This document shows positions 1-12,601 of a stretch of 64,000 nucleotides of DNA, one piece after another. The notes under the pieces were generated by a model. It was not told the DNA's origin, did no database searches, and was given only the letters and a program-made list of their open reading frames with translations. The stretch lies in assembly GCA_025084515.1 (NCBI GenBank), contig JAJAGP010001360.1, positions 62,001 to 126,000 of the forward strand, given 5' to 3'. The stretch's first letter is position 1, and each line of letters begins with the position of its first letter. Source of the stretch: Ancistrus triradiatus (taxonomy: Eukaryota; Chordata; Actinopteri; Siluriformes; Loricariidae). The translations under genes were made by a program, and so were the position numbers.

Positions 1-876
1 TTTGAAATGCAGTAGTGGTTACTGAAGTTAGTCCCTCAAGACCCTTGTGTGTGAGTGGGTGGGTTTTTTTTATCTCTCACCTTTTCTCCCATGACCTTCT
101 ACACTGTTGTCATGGCTACAAAGTCCCCAAGGTGACCAAGGTGAGACATGGCATGGTTTAGAGCAAGGAATGGAGCAAGGCTGGATCAGTGGTGGGGGAG
201 GACCAGAGCACAAACTCCATTCTACTGGTCTGGATACTGTGTGTATAGAACATATTTAAGAGAAAAGCCAATACATCAGTATCACATTTGGTGACATTTA
301 TTTTTACTAATACTCACGAATTGTAACATTTTATTTTATTTATTTATTTATGTATTATTTATACATATTTAAGGGTACTAGGACAGTCTAATTCCTCTAG
401 CTCAACCCAAAGGTGATTCGGACTCAAGTCCTAACAGTGGTTTCAGACAGGATTAAGTGCAACATGTAGACATGATTAACTGCATCTGAAACAGTGACCC
501 CTGCCAGCCCTGCAATGGACTGGTATCTTATACCTGCATACTGTTTTGTTTTTGGTTGGGCATCAAAGGCAACATGACGAAACAGCAAACAAACAAACAA
601 ACAAACAAACTGCCAAACTAAAAAAGAAAGAACAACCCATTTAAATATGTACATTTGGGGCCACTAGAGAAAATGCTTTTATTTTGCATTTTTCTTGAGC
701 ACAGAGAAATTCAAGCACACAGTAACATCCCAAGATGCTCTTTGAAATATTGGGACACATATTGCACAAACTTATGGAGACCATGCAAGCTCAAGTGTAT
801 ACTGTCAAAAAAGGGAGAACATACCAAATAAATTCAGATATTTGCTAAGCATATTGACTGATGGCCGCAGACTTAC
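1..876. other. THSD7B intron, no gene seen
   Basis: Contains a TTTA-rich stretch near 333-360 and an AAAC microsatellite near 583-611. No coding exon or recognisable transposon was found on either strand. Confidence 0.6.
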
Positions 877-1037
877 TGTGGGATTTTGTTGTGTTGTCAG
901 AGATTCTGGTGCAGTAGGCCTCCCGGGTCTGGATTCCACCGCCACATAAGAAGCTACTGTTACTGTGGCGATGATCCTGCTGACTGAGCAGAGGTTTGAC
1001 CAGACATGAACCCCAGTTAGTCACCTTCCAATCATAT
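877..1037 (-). CDS. thsd7b: THSD7B fourth coding exon in this window: part of the next TSP1 repeat
   Basis: A 161-bp exon. The acceptor is TTTCACAG (CAG at 1040-1038) and the donor GTAAGT lies at 876-871. It reads (R)YDWKVTNWGSC, then PLLSQQD, a sequon NSS, and LCGGGIQTREAYC before DNTTKSH; it ends after one base of the next codon. The LLSQQD and CGGGIQTRE blocks are very conserved in the sixth TSP1 repeat of THSD7A and THSD7B. The following exon, which should bring the next Cys-rich block, is not visible between here and the left edge, so the coding sequence leaves the window. The four exons together give 459 codons plus one base, roughly a quarter to a third of a full THSD7 protein (about 1600 residues). 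Confidence 0.92.
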
Positions 1038-1794
1038 CTGTGAAACAGCAAAATGTGTATCACTCTACAAATCCTTATATAAATCCACATATAACAGTGT
1101 TCCTTAGTCCTGGTAGTGGAATACTGATATACTGCATAAATAGTGGTTTTCCTACTTAAACATTCACAAGTTGTTAAGGGAGTGACATTGGCGTAGGTGT
1201 GTAAGGGGCAGGAAAAACACTATTGGGTTGCTTTTTGAACTGACAAATAATTTACGAATTCTAGAGCTGTATTGCAGAAGTGGCGCACATCTCACATCTA
1301 CTCAGTGTTATAGCTAGTTTGTTACCCTTATATTGCTTTATAAATCTAAAGAGTACTAAAAAAACCCTTTCTTTAGTGTATCCCTCATGGGTTCTCTCAC
1401 AAAAAAATTTACCAAAATTATGTAGACACTCCCTTTCTAATTAGTTATTTACAAATTGTACAAACAAATACATTTTTAATATGAAACATACAGGTATGAA
1501 ATCTCCAAAGACAAATAGTGGCAGTAGAGTGGGTTGTAGTAAACATCTCACTGGCTTCAGTATGACACTTAAGTTTCCATATCCCCAATGAGACACAACA
1601 ACTTTTTGCCCTGCCCTCCTAAAACAAAGTTTATGAAGAAATAGTTAGCCAACTGGATGGAAAACTTGGTTGACTTACACAGAGCTCTGGCCTTAACTCC
1701 ATCAGACACCTTAAGATGAACCTAAATGTAAAGTGTGAACCAACATTACTTCCCTACCTTACAGTCCATTGTTTTCCATTTGGAATATAAGCAT
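1038..1794. other. Intronic sequence, nothing recognised
   Basis: AT-rich sequence between exon 4 and a mariner-like remnant. No long open frame and no repeat signature that I recognise. Confidence 0.5.
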
Positions 1795-2302
1795 ATATGT
1801 CAAAAATCATGTTGATTGTGTGAGTTGTCTAATAATACACAAGCCAAATCAAAAAAACTTAGGACTGGAATATGCAAATCCCTTACAATCCCTCCCTGTA
1901 GAACACTGTTTTTAAACATTTCAATTATTTTCTCATGCATTTGTTGACAAATGGAAATCCTCTGCCCACCTTTGCTCCCCAAAGACTTTCATGGATTTAT
2001 GTACCAAAACATGATTATAATCACCTGTTGATATTTTCAGTTTAAAATCACATAATTATTTAGTTTTTTAGACCTCACTACTAGTCCTAAATTGCCCCAT
2101 CCCAACTTTTTTTTGGAATGTGTTGCACGCCTGAAAAGCAGTTATGGATATTTAAATTGATATTTAAATTGAAGCTGACCAGACAAGACATGACATCCTG
2201 TTTGCAATGAAATAAAGTCAAAGTAAATGTAAGGAACACTGTGTTTTATTTATGTACACTTTCCATACCATTCTAACGTTTTCTGAATTGGGATTGTAAA
2301 TG
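1795..2302 (-). mobile_element. Tc1/mariner-like remnant (CCCAACTTTTTT-tail family)
   Basis: On the minus strand the segment near 1980-1880 reads a helix-turn-helix-like MHEKIIEMFKNSV, similar to the N-terminus of Tc1/mariner-type transposases. The plus strand at about 2100-2302 carries the characteristic end (cccaacttttttttggaatg, gttgca, then ...gaattgggattgtaaa). The same end recurs at 39490-39685 and 57620-57832. The left end and most of the transposase are missing. Confidence 0.6.
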
Positions 2303-3528
2303 TTGTGATGTTGCAGAGGTTTTGTGAGAGGAGGTTTCAGAGTTTGAGAAGCCATAACACAAATGACCTACCTCCTACTGACAAGCGTTGAAATTTTCCA
2401 GCGGATAGAGGGCTATAGTTTGAGGGTCTAAGGCTACACCCCAGAGTGTAGGAATGGAGTAATTAAGCCAAGTAATGAGCAGCAAGCAGGCCATGATCGG
2501 TAACCAGGGAAGTTTGTAAAGCATGGAGGTGACAAGGCCATTGAAAGGGAACTGCAGGAGTTCAGTTTTGAAGTTCTAAAAGCATGAACCTGAGACTCCA
2601 CATCTTTTATACTCAGAAAAGTATGAAGTCTTGCAGTGTTACTTAGATGGAAAAGGCAGTCTTAATGTGGGAGCTGATTGGGCTTCAAAAGGAACCTTCC
2701 TAGTGTGTTAAAAAAGGATTTACACCCTTAGTGTTTGTTGAATTCATTAACAAGCACTGAAAAAACAAATTATCATCCAGTACATGTTTTATCTGCTAAG
2801 AAACGTATTGTTCATCCAAAACGATAATATACTGTATATACTTAGACATTTTATGTACATTAGACCACATTTAGCTTATAACGTACAAATTGTTTTTACT
2901 TTAAAATAGGCACAATTTATCCATTTAATTTCTTCGATAATGAAATATGGGATGCTGTTTGTACAGTATTGTAGTGTCAACATGAATGGACTTCTATATT
3001 AAACACCCAACACAGCACATTACCACATTACCACATTACCAGCCCTAAGGATGTATTTTTAAGCGTCAATACTTGGATATGAGCACTGAGTAGCAGCCCA
3101 AGCTACTCAGCCCACTCATTCAACACACAAGCACTAAGACCAAGACTTTTTCATTTGAATACGTTGATTAATATTGTTGCAACTTCAGTGCAAAATTAAA
3201 GCTCCACATGTCTGGCAAACCACTTCCAGCATATGTTTTCTCAGAAATGTATATTCTTTTTTAAGCTGGTTGTTAAACATGCTTGTTCGTTTAGGCTTCT
3301 CAGCAGTACAGCAGCCATAGTGAGTGGGGGTATTAAGTCACGGTGGTGATGGGCAGCTGATAATTGGTTGAATTATCAATAAACGTGATTGGCCATTTTT
3401 TGGTTACTTTTGAAATAATTGGTGTGTTCCTTTTGAATAAATGGAACGTTTTGGGTGGTGATTCTCCGCTAAAGTCCATCACAGTATAAATGTGCCATTT
3501 TCTTTGAGACATGGGACAAATGTACGTA
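2303..3528. other. Intronic sequence, nothing recognised
   Basis: A short tandem stretch (cattacca repeated) lies near 3020-3042. Otherwise AT-rich DNA without a supported gene or transposon. Confidence 0.5.
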
Positions 3529-5132
3529 CAGTGCTGCTTGAAAGTTTGTGAACCCTTTAGAATTTTTTATATATTTCTGCATAAATATGACCTAAAACAT
3601 GATCAGATTTTCACATAAGTCCTAAAAGCAGATAAAGAGAATCCAGTTAAACAAATGAGACAAAAATATTATACTTGGTCATTTATTTATTGAGGAAAAT
3701 GATCCAATATTACATATTAGTGAATGGCAAAAGTATGTGAACCTTTGCTTTCAGTATCTGGTGTGACCCCCCTGTGCACCAATAACTGCTACTAAACGTT
3801 TCCTGTAACTGTTGATCAGTCCTGCACACCGGCTTGGAGGAATTTGAACTCATTTCTCCATACAGAACAGCTTCAACTCTGGGATGTTGGTGGGTTTCCT
3901 CACATTAACTGCTCACATCAGGTCCTTCCACAACATTTTGATTAGATTAAGGTCAGGACTTTGAGTTGGCCATTTCAAAAGATTGACTGTATTCTTCTTT
4001 AGCCATTCTTTGGTAGAACGACTTGTGTGCTTAGGGTCGTTATCTTGCTGGATTACCCACCTTCTCTTGAGATTCAGTTCATGGACAGATGTCCTGACAT
4101 TTTCTTTTAGAATTCTTTGATATAAATCAGAATTCATTGTCCCATCAATGATGGTAGGCCGTCCTGGCCCAGATGCAGCAAAACAGACCCAAGCCATGAT
4201 ACTACCATCACCACGTTTCACAGATGGGATAAGGTTCTTATGCTGGAATGCAGTGTTTGTCTTTCTCCAAACATAATGCTTTTCTTTTAAACTAAATATT
4301 TCTATTTTGGTCTCATCCATCCACAAAACATTCTTCCAATAGTCTTCTGGCTTGTCCATGTGATCTTTAGCAAAACTGCAGACAAGCAGCAATGTTTCTT
4401 TTTGTAGTGCAGTGGCTTTCTCCTTGCAACCCTGCCATGCACACCTTTGTTGTTCTGTGTTCTTCTGATGATGGACTCATGAACATTAACATTAGCCAAT
4501 TTGAGAGAGGCCTTCAGTTGCTTAGAAGTTACCCTGGGGTCCTTTGTGACCTTGAAAACTATTACATGCCTTGGTCTTGGAGTGATCTTTGTTGGTCGAC
4601 CACTCCTGGGGAGGGTAACAATGGTCTTGAATTTCCTCCATTTGTACACAATCTGTCTGACTGTGGATTGGTGGAGTCCAAACTGTTTTTTTTACCTTTT
4701 CCAGCCTGATGAGCATCAACAACTCTTTTTCTGAGCTCCTCAGAAATCTCATTTGTTCGTGTCATGATACACTTCCACAAACATGTGTTGTAAAGAGCAG
4801 ACCTTGATAGATCTCTGTTCTTTAAATAAAACAGGGTGCCCACTCACACCTGATTGTCATCCAGTTGATTGAAAACACCTGACTCTAATTTCACCTTCAA
4901 ATTAACTGCTAATCCTAGAGGTTCACATACTTTTGCCACTCACTAATATCAAATATTGGATCATTTCCCTCAATAAATAAATGACCAAGTATAATATTTT
5001 TGTTTCATTTGTTTAACTGGGTTCTCTTTATCTACTTTTAGGATTTGTGTGAAAATCTGATGATGTTTTAGGTCATATTTATGCAGAAATATAGAAAATT
5101 CAAAAGGGTTCACAAACTTTCAAGCACCACTG
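3529..5132 (-). mobile_element. Tc1-like transposon, family 1, near full length, transposase dead
   Basis: A 1.6-kb element bounded by TA dinucleotides (3527-3528 and 5133-5134) with imperfect inverted repeats of about 210 bp starting CAGTG(C/G)TGCTTGAAAG. The transposase runs on the minus strand from the ATG at 4765 (MTRTNEISEELRKRVV) towards about 3740 but is broken into three frames. The catalytic core in 3913-4392 shows WMDETK (first D) and QQDNDPKHTS (second D). The third catalytic position, normally E in SPDLNPIE, is K here (SPDLNLIK). Frameshifts plus loss of the last catalytic residue make it non-functional. It interrupts THSD7B intron sequence only. Confidence 0.92.
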
Positions 5133-5159
5133 TATTTTAAGAATAAGTCTGGACACCAG

Positions 5160-5450
5160 GATATGGACTGGAATATGGGATAGTCCTGGGAAAATGGAAT
5201 GCCTGGTCACCCCACTATGAGGGGAGGAGTACAGGAGGCTGAGCTGAGATCAAGCAGGACAGGAATATTTAGATCACCAGAGTCAGAAGATAGAAGCAGA
5301 TTATTGACTACCCTGACTGAAGCTCTCTCTATGTTATGCGATGGACAAGAAACCTCATTGAAATGGTCTTTAAAGGTTAGGTTATTGGTAGCAAGGTGAG
5401 CCTGCAACCGAGAACCAAGCACCTCTTCCCAAACCTTTGCCAAAAACTAA
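5160..5450 (-). mobile_element. LINE reverse-transcriptase fragment
   Basis: The minus-strand frame 5443-5207 reads KVWEEVLGSRLQAHLATNN, RVVNNLLLSSDSG and VLLDLSSAS. These match the fingers/palm start of CR1/L2/Rex-type LINE polymerases (KVLEKVVxxQL...NNLL...SVLVLLDLSAAFDT), with Phe-Asp of the first catalytic motif lost. No flanking LINE parts could be joined with certainty. Confidence 0.6.
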
Positions 5451-7062
5451 GGTTGGAAATTGGTCATAGTTATCCATCACAGTTGGATCTAGACCTGTTT
5501 TTTTTTTCCAGGACTGGTGTATTTTAAACAGTTTCTAACTTCACTGAAACAATTGTGGTAGTGAAAGAACTATTAATCAGATGCGAAAGGGGGGCAGAGA
5601 TTATAGGCAGCAAGGTTTTAAGGAGAAAAGTATGATGAGTTAGACCCCATAATTACGTCCTTGATAGCTGATGAGCTTGTAGGAGTAAATCTGCAAAGTG
5701 GGCGAACAGGGAGTTCAGGAAACACCTTGTGCAGAGCAGATGGAGGAATGCTGGTAGAGAGGAGGTGACAGAGTATGGTATTTTTTTTAAGAAATTAATT
5801 AAAGATTCACAATGCTCATCAAATCCTGAAGCAGCACAAACAGAAGGTTGAGTGAGTTTATTATTTTGTTAATTATTATTTTGCTGAGGACATAATAAGG
5901 AAAGAAAACGAGTATGGAAAGAATAGACAAAAAGGAGACAATGAATGAAGTATTAAGATTAAGAAGAAAAAGAATAAGGAAAACAGTCATTTTAAAACAA
6001 CTTAGCAAAGCAAAAACAAAAAAGACTGTAGATAGAGTGGTGTTTAACACTGAAGACGAGACAGAATGTTATAAAATCTAAGTGAAAACTATTAACCAGT
6101 GACCTCAGCTGGTATATACATATACATACAGCTTAAGATATCTATATATTCATCTTGGGGACTTGGTAACCAAACACCACAAAAAAACAATAGGATTATA
6201 TATCATAACACATACTTGTGTCGCCTCAGTCAGAATCAAGCTACCTAGGGTGTCAGTTATGCATGTTGCATTTCCATGTTTATTTTAGGGCATTGGGGAT
6301 AATGTGTTTTGCAAACTCTCCCCATGTTGGGTCCTTGAAAAATGTACTGCATTTAAAAAAAAGATTGAAGAAAAGAACACATCATCGTTGATGAGTAATT
6401 CTATGGTTCCACAAAGGGGAGACTCATTTAAAGACAAAAACCTTTGGTTTTAAGTGTAAACCCAATTCACTGATAACATGAGTGAGGAATCTCACTATGG
6501 GTATGCCTCCTCACACAGTCCTCAGAGACTTTGAGGACTGCTTTCAGCATGGCAACCCTCAATGGTAGGGACAGCTGGTGCATCGGCGAGTGATCATCTC
6601 TCTGTACTTAATGAATGATGCCATGTCATGCATCATTCAAAATGAGCTCATCTCGTGCTCACTTTATGCCAGAATAGTGTTCAGGTAAGACACATTTCTC
6701 ATGCTATCAGAGAACCAGGGTTTGGGTTGTAACCTAAAGTTCTCAAGCATTTTTTGTTATCTCCCTATGGGTTATGCTGACTCCTGAATGGCCAGACATG
6801 CTCCTCCTAAAGACTAACCATCCCCATCTGAAACTTCTGTGCATTGTAATATGTGACATTCAGTTCCTTACTGGAAAGCCACCAATCTGGGTGTCCCTAC
6901 ATTTAAAACCATCTGTTCCAGGGAAGGTGCAGTTACATCCAGTGTAAAAAACCTTACAAACAGAAGAGCTGAACAAGACCAGCTCACAACAAGATGTCCT
7001 GTATAAAAGCACAATCAAAAATGACCAGATTGTAACCATTCCTTTGGCGTAATGCAGACATA
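5451..7062. other. Intronic sequence, nothing recognised
   Basis: Includes a poly-purine/AT-rich stretch at 5790-6050 that yields only a low-complexity hydrophobic frame, which I take as chance. No transposon signature before the TIR at 7063. Confidence 0.5.
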
Positions 7063-8225
7063 CAGTGGGGCAAAAAAGTATTTCGTCAGCCACTGATTGC
7101 GCAAGTTCTTCCACTTAGAAAGATGAGAGAGGTCTGTAAATTTCATCATAGGTACACTTCAACTATGAGATACAAAATGAGAAAAAAGGAAATCATGGTT
7201 GAAAATAAATATTTGGTCACCCACAAACAAGCAAGATTTCTGGCTCTCACAGACCTATAACGTCTTCTTTAAGAAGCTCTTCTGTCCTCCACCATTCATT
7301 ACCTGTATTCATGGCACCTGTTTGACCTCGTTATCTGTATAAAAGACACCTGTCCACAGCCTCAAACAGTCAGACTCAAAACTCAACTCAACCATGGTCA
7401 AGACCAAAGAGCTGTCGAAGGACAGGAAGAAAATTGTTGACCTGCACCAGGCTGGGAAGAGTGAATCTACAATAGGCAAGCAGGTTGGTGTGAATAAATT
7501 GACTGTGGGAGCAATTGTAAGACATACAAGACCATTGATAATCTCCCTCGATCTGGGGCTCCACGCAAGATCTCATCACGTGGGGGTCAAAATGATAATG
7601 AGAACGGTGAGCAAAAATCCCAGAACTACACAGAGGGACCTGATGAATGACCTGCAGAGAGCTGGGACCAAAGTAAAAAGGCTACCATCAGTAACACACT
7701 ACGCCAAGAGAGACTCAGATCCTTCAGTGCCAGGCGTGCCCCCCTGCTTAAGCCAGTACATGTCCAGGCCCGTTTGAAGTTTTCCAGAGAGCATATGGAT
7801 GATCCAGAAGAGAACTGGGAGAATATCATGTGGTCAGATGAAACCAAAATAGAACGTTTTGGTAAAAACTCAACTGGAGGAAGAAGAATGCTGAGTTGCA
7901 TCCCAAGAACACCATACCTACTGTGAAGCATGGGGGTGGAAACATCATGCTTTGGGGCTGTTCTTCTGCAGAGGGGACAGGACGACTAATCTGTGTTAAG
8001 GGAAGAATGAATGGGGCCATGTTTCGCGAGATTTTAAGCCAAAACCTCCTTCCATCAGTAAGTAAATTCTTTAAAAATCCTACAATGTGATTTCCTGGAT
8101 TTTTTTCTCATTTTGTCTCTCATAGCTGAAGTGTACCTATGATGAAAATTACAGACCTCTCTCATTTTTCTAAGTAGGAGAACTTGCACAATTAGTGGCT
8201 GACTAAATACTTTTTTGCCCCACTG
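7063..8225 (+). mobile_element. Tc1-like transposon, family 2, internally deleted
   Basis: Starts CAGTGGGGCAAAAAAGTATTT after TA (7061-7062) and ends ...TTTTTTGCCCCACTG before TA (8226-8227). The inverted repeats are roughly 150 bp. The plus-strand transposase begins with the ATG at 7394 (MVKTKELSKDRKKIVDLHQAG), shifts frame near 7740, shows SDETKIERFG (first catalytic D) near 7836-7865, then more frame changes, and joins the 3' terminal repeat at about 8060 directly after LLPSV. The second D and the final E are therefore deleted. Non-autonomous. Confidence 0.9.
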
Positions 8226-8676
8226 TAGGTCAGCTGGTGGTTGTTCAGCCAGCCACTTGACATGCCTTCTCAGTAGTCTCCATAATCTAGTGGGACAGGG
8301 ATTGTCATGTGGGCTTTTGCCCATGAAACAAAGAACCGATCTGTCTTTCTGAACTCTATCTGATTTGTGTTATTGCACAGTATGTGCACTGGACAGAGTA
8401 TATGTCACTACTGCTCTTCCTCATCAGCAAATGACAGAAAATAAAATGTCAGTCATTCAAAAGTGAGACTCACTATTGCTGAATGTAAAACCTTACAGAT
8501 AAATGCCGATAAATGATTAAGTCAGCCATCCCAGTGCAAACTGGATACTTGACAGGTGTACCGACTCTTCATCTCACTGAAGTGAGCACTAGTGACAATG
8601 AAAGCAATTACATGCACTTAATAATAATCGGATAACTGCAGAAAATCAGATTTTGTCAGTAATTTGATCAATGAGT
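8226..8676. other. Intronic sequence, nothing recognised
   Basis: No gene or repeat that I can name. Confidence 0.5.
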
Positions 8677-9297
8677 TTACAAATACTCCCCGATTTACGA
8701 TGAGGTTACATCTTCTTACAAATCCATTGTAATTTGAATTCAGTGTAAACCATTAAACCATTAAATTCATTGTAAAGTTTAATATATTCTCTATAGTGGA
8801 ACATACCTTAAACCTGCTTAAAACACAACCGAGACTCCAGCTTTTCCTCACTACATTTCCCTGTGACCATAACTCCCGCCACGTGACTCCTTGTCACTCA
8901 CTGCCAAATGCAGCAGAGTTTCATACTTAAAGATGCTTAAAACAACACCTATTAAACTACAGTTGGACAAAATTATTAACATAAAGCTTTTTTTATAATA
9001 AAGTCTTTAATATCTCGTAAAGTATTGAATCATGTATTGAAAGTGAAAAACGATTATTGCGCGACCATGACTGTTTCCCAGCGCTCATCACCCACACCAT
9101 GTGACTCCCTACAGTGGATGTCATACACTGATGACTTCCTTATCAGAGCTCAGTACTGTATCATCATGGCTTACCTGAGAAAATTCAAAATTCTTAATTC
9201 AGAGTATGGTTTTCGTATTTATGTGTATAATAAAATTCCTATCGTGAAGTCAAAATATCATAAGTTAGGCCATCATAAAATGGGGTGTACCTATATA
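8677..9297. mobile_element. MITE-like element with imperfect terminal inverted repeats
   Basis: The left end reads aatactccccgatttacgat; the right end reads ...ggccatcataaaatggggtg, whose reverse complement resembles the left end. Inside lie ttataataaagtctttaata and tattgaaagtgaaaaac, but no long open frame. Likely a non-autonomous DNA transposon. I recall closely similar termini from repeats in other vertebrates, but this needs a library search. Confidence 0.5.
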
Positions 9298-9849
9298 TGC
9301 ACTTGGGTAATCAAGTAAAGGGAAAGCTCTGGGCTTAAATGACTCAGTCAATGATTGGATTTTTAATTTGAAACCAGCCAGTAATCTCACAGAAGGATGT
9401 AATGTAAACTTCAAACTTTAATAATTAAATTAAATTAAATTCCCTTAAGCATATACTTTTGTTCCCCAAATGTGTTTGGTAGTTGTTTTACGTATCTTGT
9501 TTTTCCAGGATTGTCATATCCCACAAGAAAAACGAGCACAAATTCTATAGAAACAAGCCCAAAAGAAGTGAAAACTCATAGAATAAGTGAACCTGGCAAC
9601 CATGTTTGTTTCTGCTAGCCGGTTCCACCACAACTCAGCGTGAAGGTGAAGACTGAAAACTGAAATTCGGAGTATGGGAGTAGAGTATATGCGCTGAGAA
9701 ATTTGATTACCGAGGTAAAATACAGCTCCCTTTATCAGTTTTCTTAATCTGATTTCTAGAATGGAGTATACTGTTTACCTGACCACTTGAATAATCAGAA
9801 ATCTGCACAATTCTGATTATGTTTGTATAAATCCCAAGTGGAGCGTTCT
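9298..9849. other. Intronic sequence, nothing recognised
   Basis: A short attaa/aattt tandem stretch lies near 9421-9440. No gene seen. Confidence 0.5.
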
Positions 9850-10115
9850 GGGTCCTTTCTGTGTGGAGTCTTCATGTCCTCCCTGTGTCTGCATGGGTTT
9901 ACTCCGGTTTCCTCCCACATTCTAAAGACATGTGCGTTAGGTTAATTGGCGTCTCTAAAGTGCCCTTAGTGTGTGAGTGTCTGTATGAGTGTGTGAGTAT
10001 ATGTGCCCTACAATGGACTGGCACCCTGTCTAGGGTTGTTCCTGCTCCTGTTCCTTGTGCTCTATGCCCCCGGCTAGGCATGGGCTCTCCCTTGACTCTG
10101 TCCAGGATAAGTCAG
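9850..10115 (+). repeat. Dispersed teleost repeat (GTTTACTCCGGTTTCCTCCC type)
   Basis: Recognised from gtggagtcttcatgtcctcc, gggtttactccggtttcctc, agacatgtgcgttaggttaa and the end tggactggcaccctgtctag. Related copies in this window lie at 20558, 21545, 23130, 40707, 45545 and 53410, in both orientations. Any open frame here is incidental. Confidence 0.75.
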
Positions 10116-11206
10116 TGAATGAAAAAATGAACATAAAAGCAGTCAGTGACATATCAGTAACAATATTGTAACATCTTCCTCCAGAAGAGGGCCGAAAGAT
10201 GGATACGATAGAGTATGCAAACCTAATGGAAGATCCTGTGGAAACCAAGCAGCATAGCCAACACCACATCCCTTTCATGAAGTGGTATATGAGGGTATGC
10301 TGTCTGGCCATAGTTTTATCAAAGCCACATGGCATGCAGAGCAAACATACTTTAAGGTGCTAATTTGAAGTTTGGACTGTTTGACTTCTTTTGTAGCAGC
10401 TGTGATAAGGGAGAGCATTCTGAATAATGCAAGAATTCGTTTTTTAATGAAAGGACGATGTTGCATTGGTCCTTAAATATGGAGGAAGGTTGATCATATG
10501 TCAGCTCTCCCAACAAATGAGAGCTAACGTGTTGAAACGAGAGCTTCTAAGGACTATGTGTGGAGGCATACTCAAACTGAGTTACCAGAACGAATACTTG
10601 AAAGAGTACGGTATCGCCCCCCCCCCTCATTTCTACCCAACATAGACACAGCTAGTAAATAGCTCTGACTGAACTTTTGAAAGGCTTTATCACTGTCTAA
10701 AACTGCTTTCATGTTTGTAAACCCTTGTTTTGCAAAAGCTAAATCTTTGTCATTTTTGCCCCCAAATATGTGAAATGGAAAGCAAAAGCATGCATCACAA
10801 AATATTAGAGCCTTGGCCTGGAATGACACCATTTTGGATTAAAAGCCCATGTTTTTTGTTCTAACATGCACTATTGAAAAGTTTTTCAAAACTGGCTATG
10901 ACTGAGGCTGGGAAAAAGTGCTGCTGGTGGGGACTGCAGTCTTAGATGGTGCAGAGAAGCTAACAAAAGCATACGTGTTACTTTGCGTTTTGATTTGTTT
11001 TTATTCAGAAATGAGTCTATCATGTACCTTTGTTGTGACAAGTTTATTAAATGGAAAATTACACAAAACAAAACAAAAATGAACGAAAGGGAATGGCACA
11101 AAGTAAAGAAAAATAACATTACAAATCGTTTGTTTTTTGCCAACCCCAGTTGAGTTGAGGGCATATGTCCAGTTTTTATAGGCTCATGTTCATCTAGTGC
11201 AGAGTG
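10116..11206. other. Intronic sequence, nothing recognised
   Basis: Contains a C-run at about 10617-10627. The small open frames on both strands have no recognisable motif. Confidence 0.5.
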
Positions 11207-12480
11207 TCATGCCCCACGGCCAAATCCCGGCTTTTCCTTTATTCATCTCCATGGTGAGGGATCTGGACTACACTCCCAACAATCCTCCAGTGAGACATAT
11301 GACTGTTGCCGACCAATCCGGAAACCCTTTCCAGAACACAGATTCCAGATTGTTTACTGAGAAATAAACAATCCCGTGCGTGCCAAGCAATCTAGATTTC
11401 CTTGTGGTTTCCCCGGGAACTGTTCCTCATTTTTGCGTCATTCGTTGTCTCATGCCTTTCTGGCAGGGCACTGCAATGGGCAGCAGAGATGAGGCTGCAG
11501 GCTCAAGCTAGGACATGCAACCAATTTTTTGAGGCACTCAGTTCTGTTTTTGCACACCTCCGGTGGCGATCCAGAGGAACTCCTTAGTTCCTTTGTCTCT
11601 TGCTAGCTCAACGCGGAGACCCACGCTCGCTTGCTCAACGCCTGGACCCATGCTCGTTAGCTCGACACCTGAACCCACGCTCGTTAGCTCGATGACTGGA
11701 CCCACGCTCGCTTGCTTGTTGCCAGAACCCACGCTCACTAGTTTTAAGCCATGACCCACGCTCTCTATGTCAATAATAAATCCCACGCTCGTTAGCTCGT
11801 TCCCAGAGTCGGTCGGGAAGATGTCCATTCCTGAGCTAGTAAAGAAGACGTCAGTTCTAGAGTCTGTCCTAAAGACCTCAGTTTCAGAGTCTGTCCCGAA
11901 GACATCAGTTCCAGAGTCTGTCCTGAAGATGTCAGTTCCACGGTCCGTCCAGAGGACATCAGTTCCAGGGTCCATCCAGATGAAGTCATCCCAGAGTCAG
12001 TCCAGATGACGTTTGTCGCAGAGTCAGTCCAGATGACGTCTGTCCCAGAGTTAGTCCAGAGGATGCCAGTTTCAGAGTCAGTCCCAAGGATGTCAGTTCC
12101 AGAGTGTGTCTAAAAGACATCAGTTCCAGGGTCCGTCCAGACAACATCATTTCCAGGGTTCGTCCAGATGACATCAGCTCCAGGGTCAGTCCAGGAGACA
12201 TCAGTTCAAGATCAAGACGATGACCCCGATTGCCAGCAGCACGATGGCGACCCTGATTGCCAACAGCTCATAACTTACCAGGGCCTTCCCATGTGTCGTG
12301 CCAGGTGGAAACCACCAGAGGCCACAGAGAGTGGCTGAGGGGCCATTATTGAAGGAGTCCTAGCTCTGTCTTGGACTCCTTTGGGGGGGTACTGTCATGT
12401 TGCTGTTTTTTGGTTTGTTTACATTACCTGTGTTTATTTTTGTTAATAAATAATATATCGCTGCACTGGATTCTGCGGAC
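11207..12480 (+). mobile_element. Degenerate Gypsy-type LTR element with internal coding-like minisatellites
   Basis: Begins TGTCATGCCCC at 11207 with an AATAAA at about 11363, typical of an LTR. At about 12380-12392 a polypurine tract (ttgggggggtac) precedes a second TGTCATG with AATAAA at about 12445. The two LTR-like segments share their start but are otherwise different, so this may be a composite or badly decayed element. Between them only remnants of open frame remain (11563-11754 and 11767-12009, plus strand), made of short repeats. No polymerase domains are present. Confidence 0.55.
11590..12210 (+). repeat. Coding-like minisatellites inside the Gypsy remnant
   Basis: Two adjoining arrays. 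The first (about 11600-11800) repeats 'cccacgctcgttagctcg'. The second (about 11820-12210) repeats a 27-bp unit, tcagttccagagtctgtcc plus eight bases, which keeps frame and would encode SVPESVLKM-like nonapeptides. Units have diverged by point changes. Confidence 0.8.
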
Positions 12481-12601
12481 ATCTCTAAAATGAGTGAAAA
12501 CGAGTTTGTATTTGCATCAGTACATGTTTTAATAAAGTAAATCCACTCATTTACTCATTTAAAAGAATGCACTAAGAAAGAGTTTTGGGGATCGACTGAA
12601 A

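Noticed and set aside
11538..11975. 145-codon minus-strand frame of TDSGTDVF-type repeats as a repetitive host protein
   Set aside because: The array is also open on plus, and element structure (LTR start, polypurine tract) points to plus orientation of an LTR element remnant.
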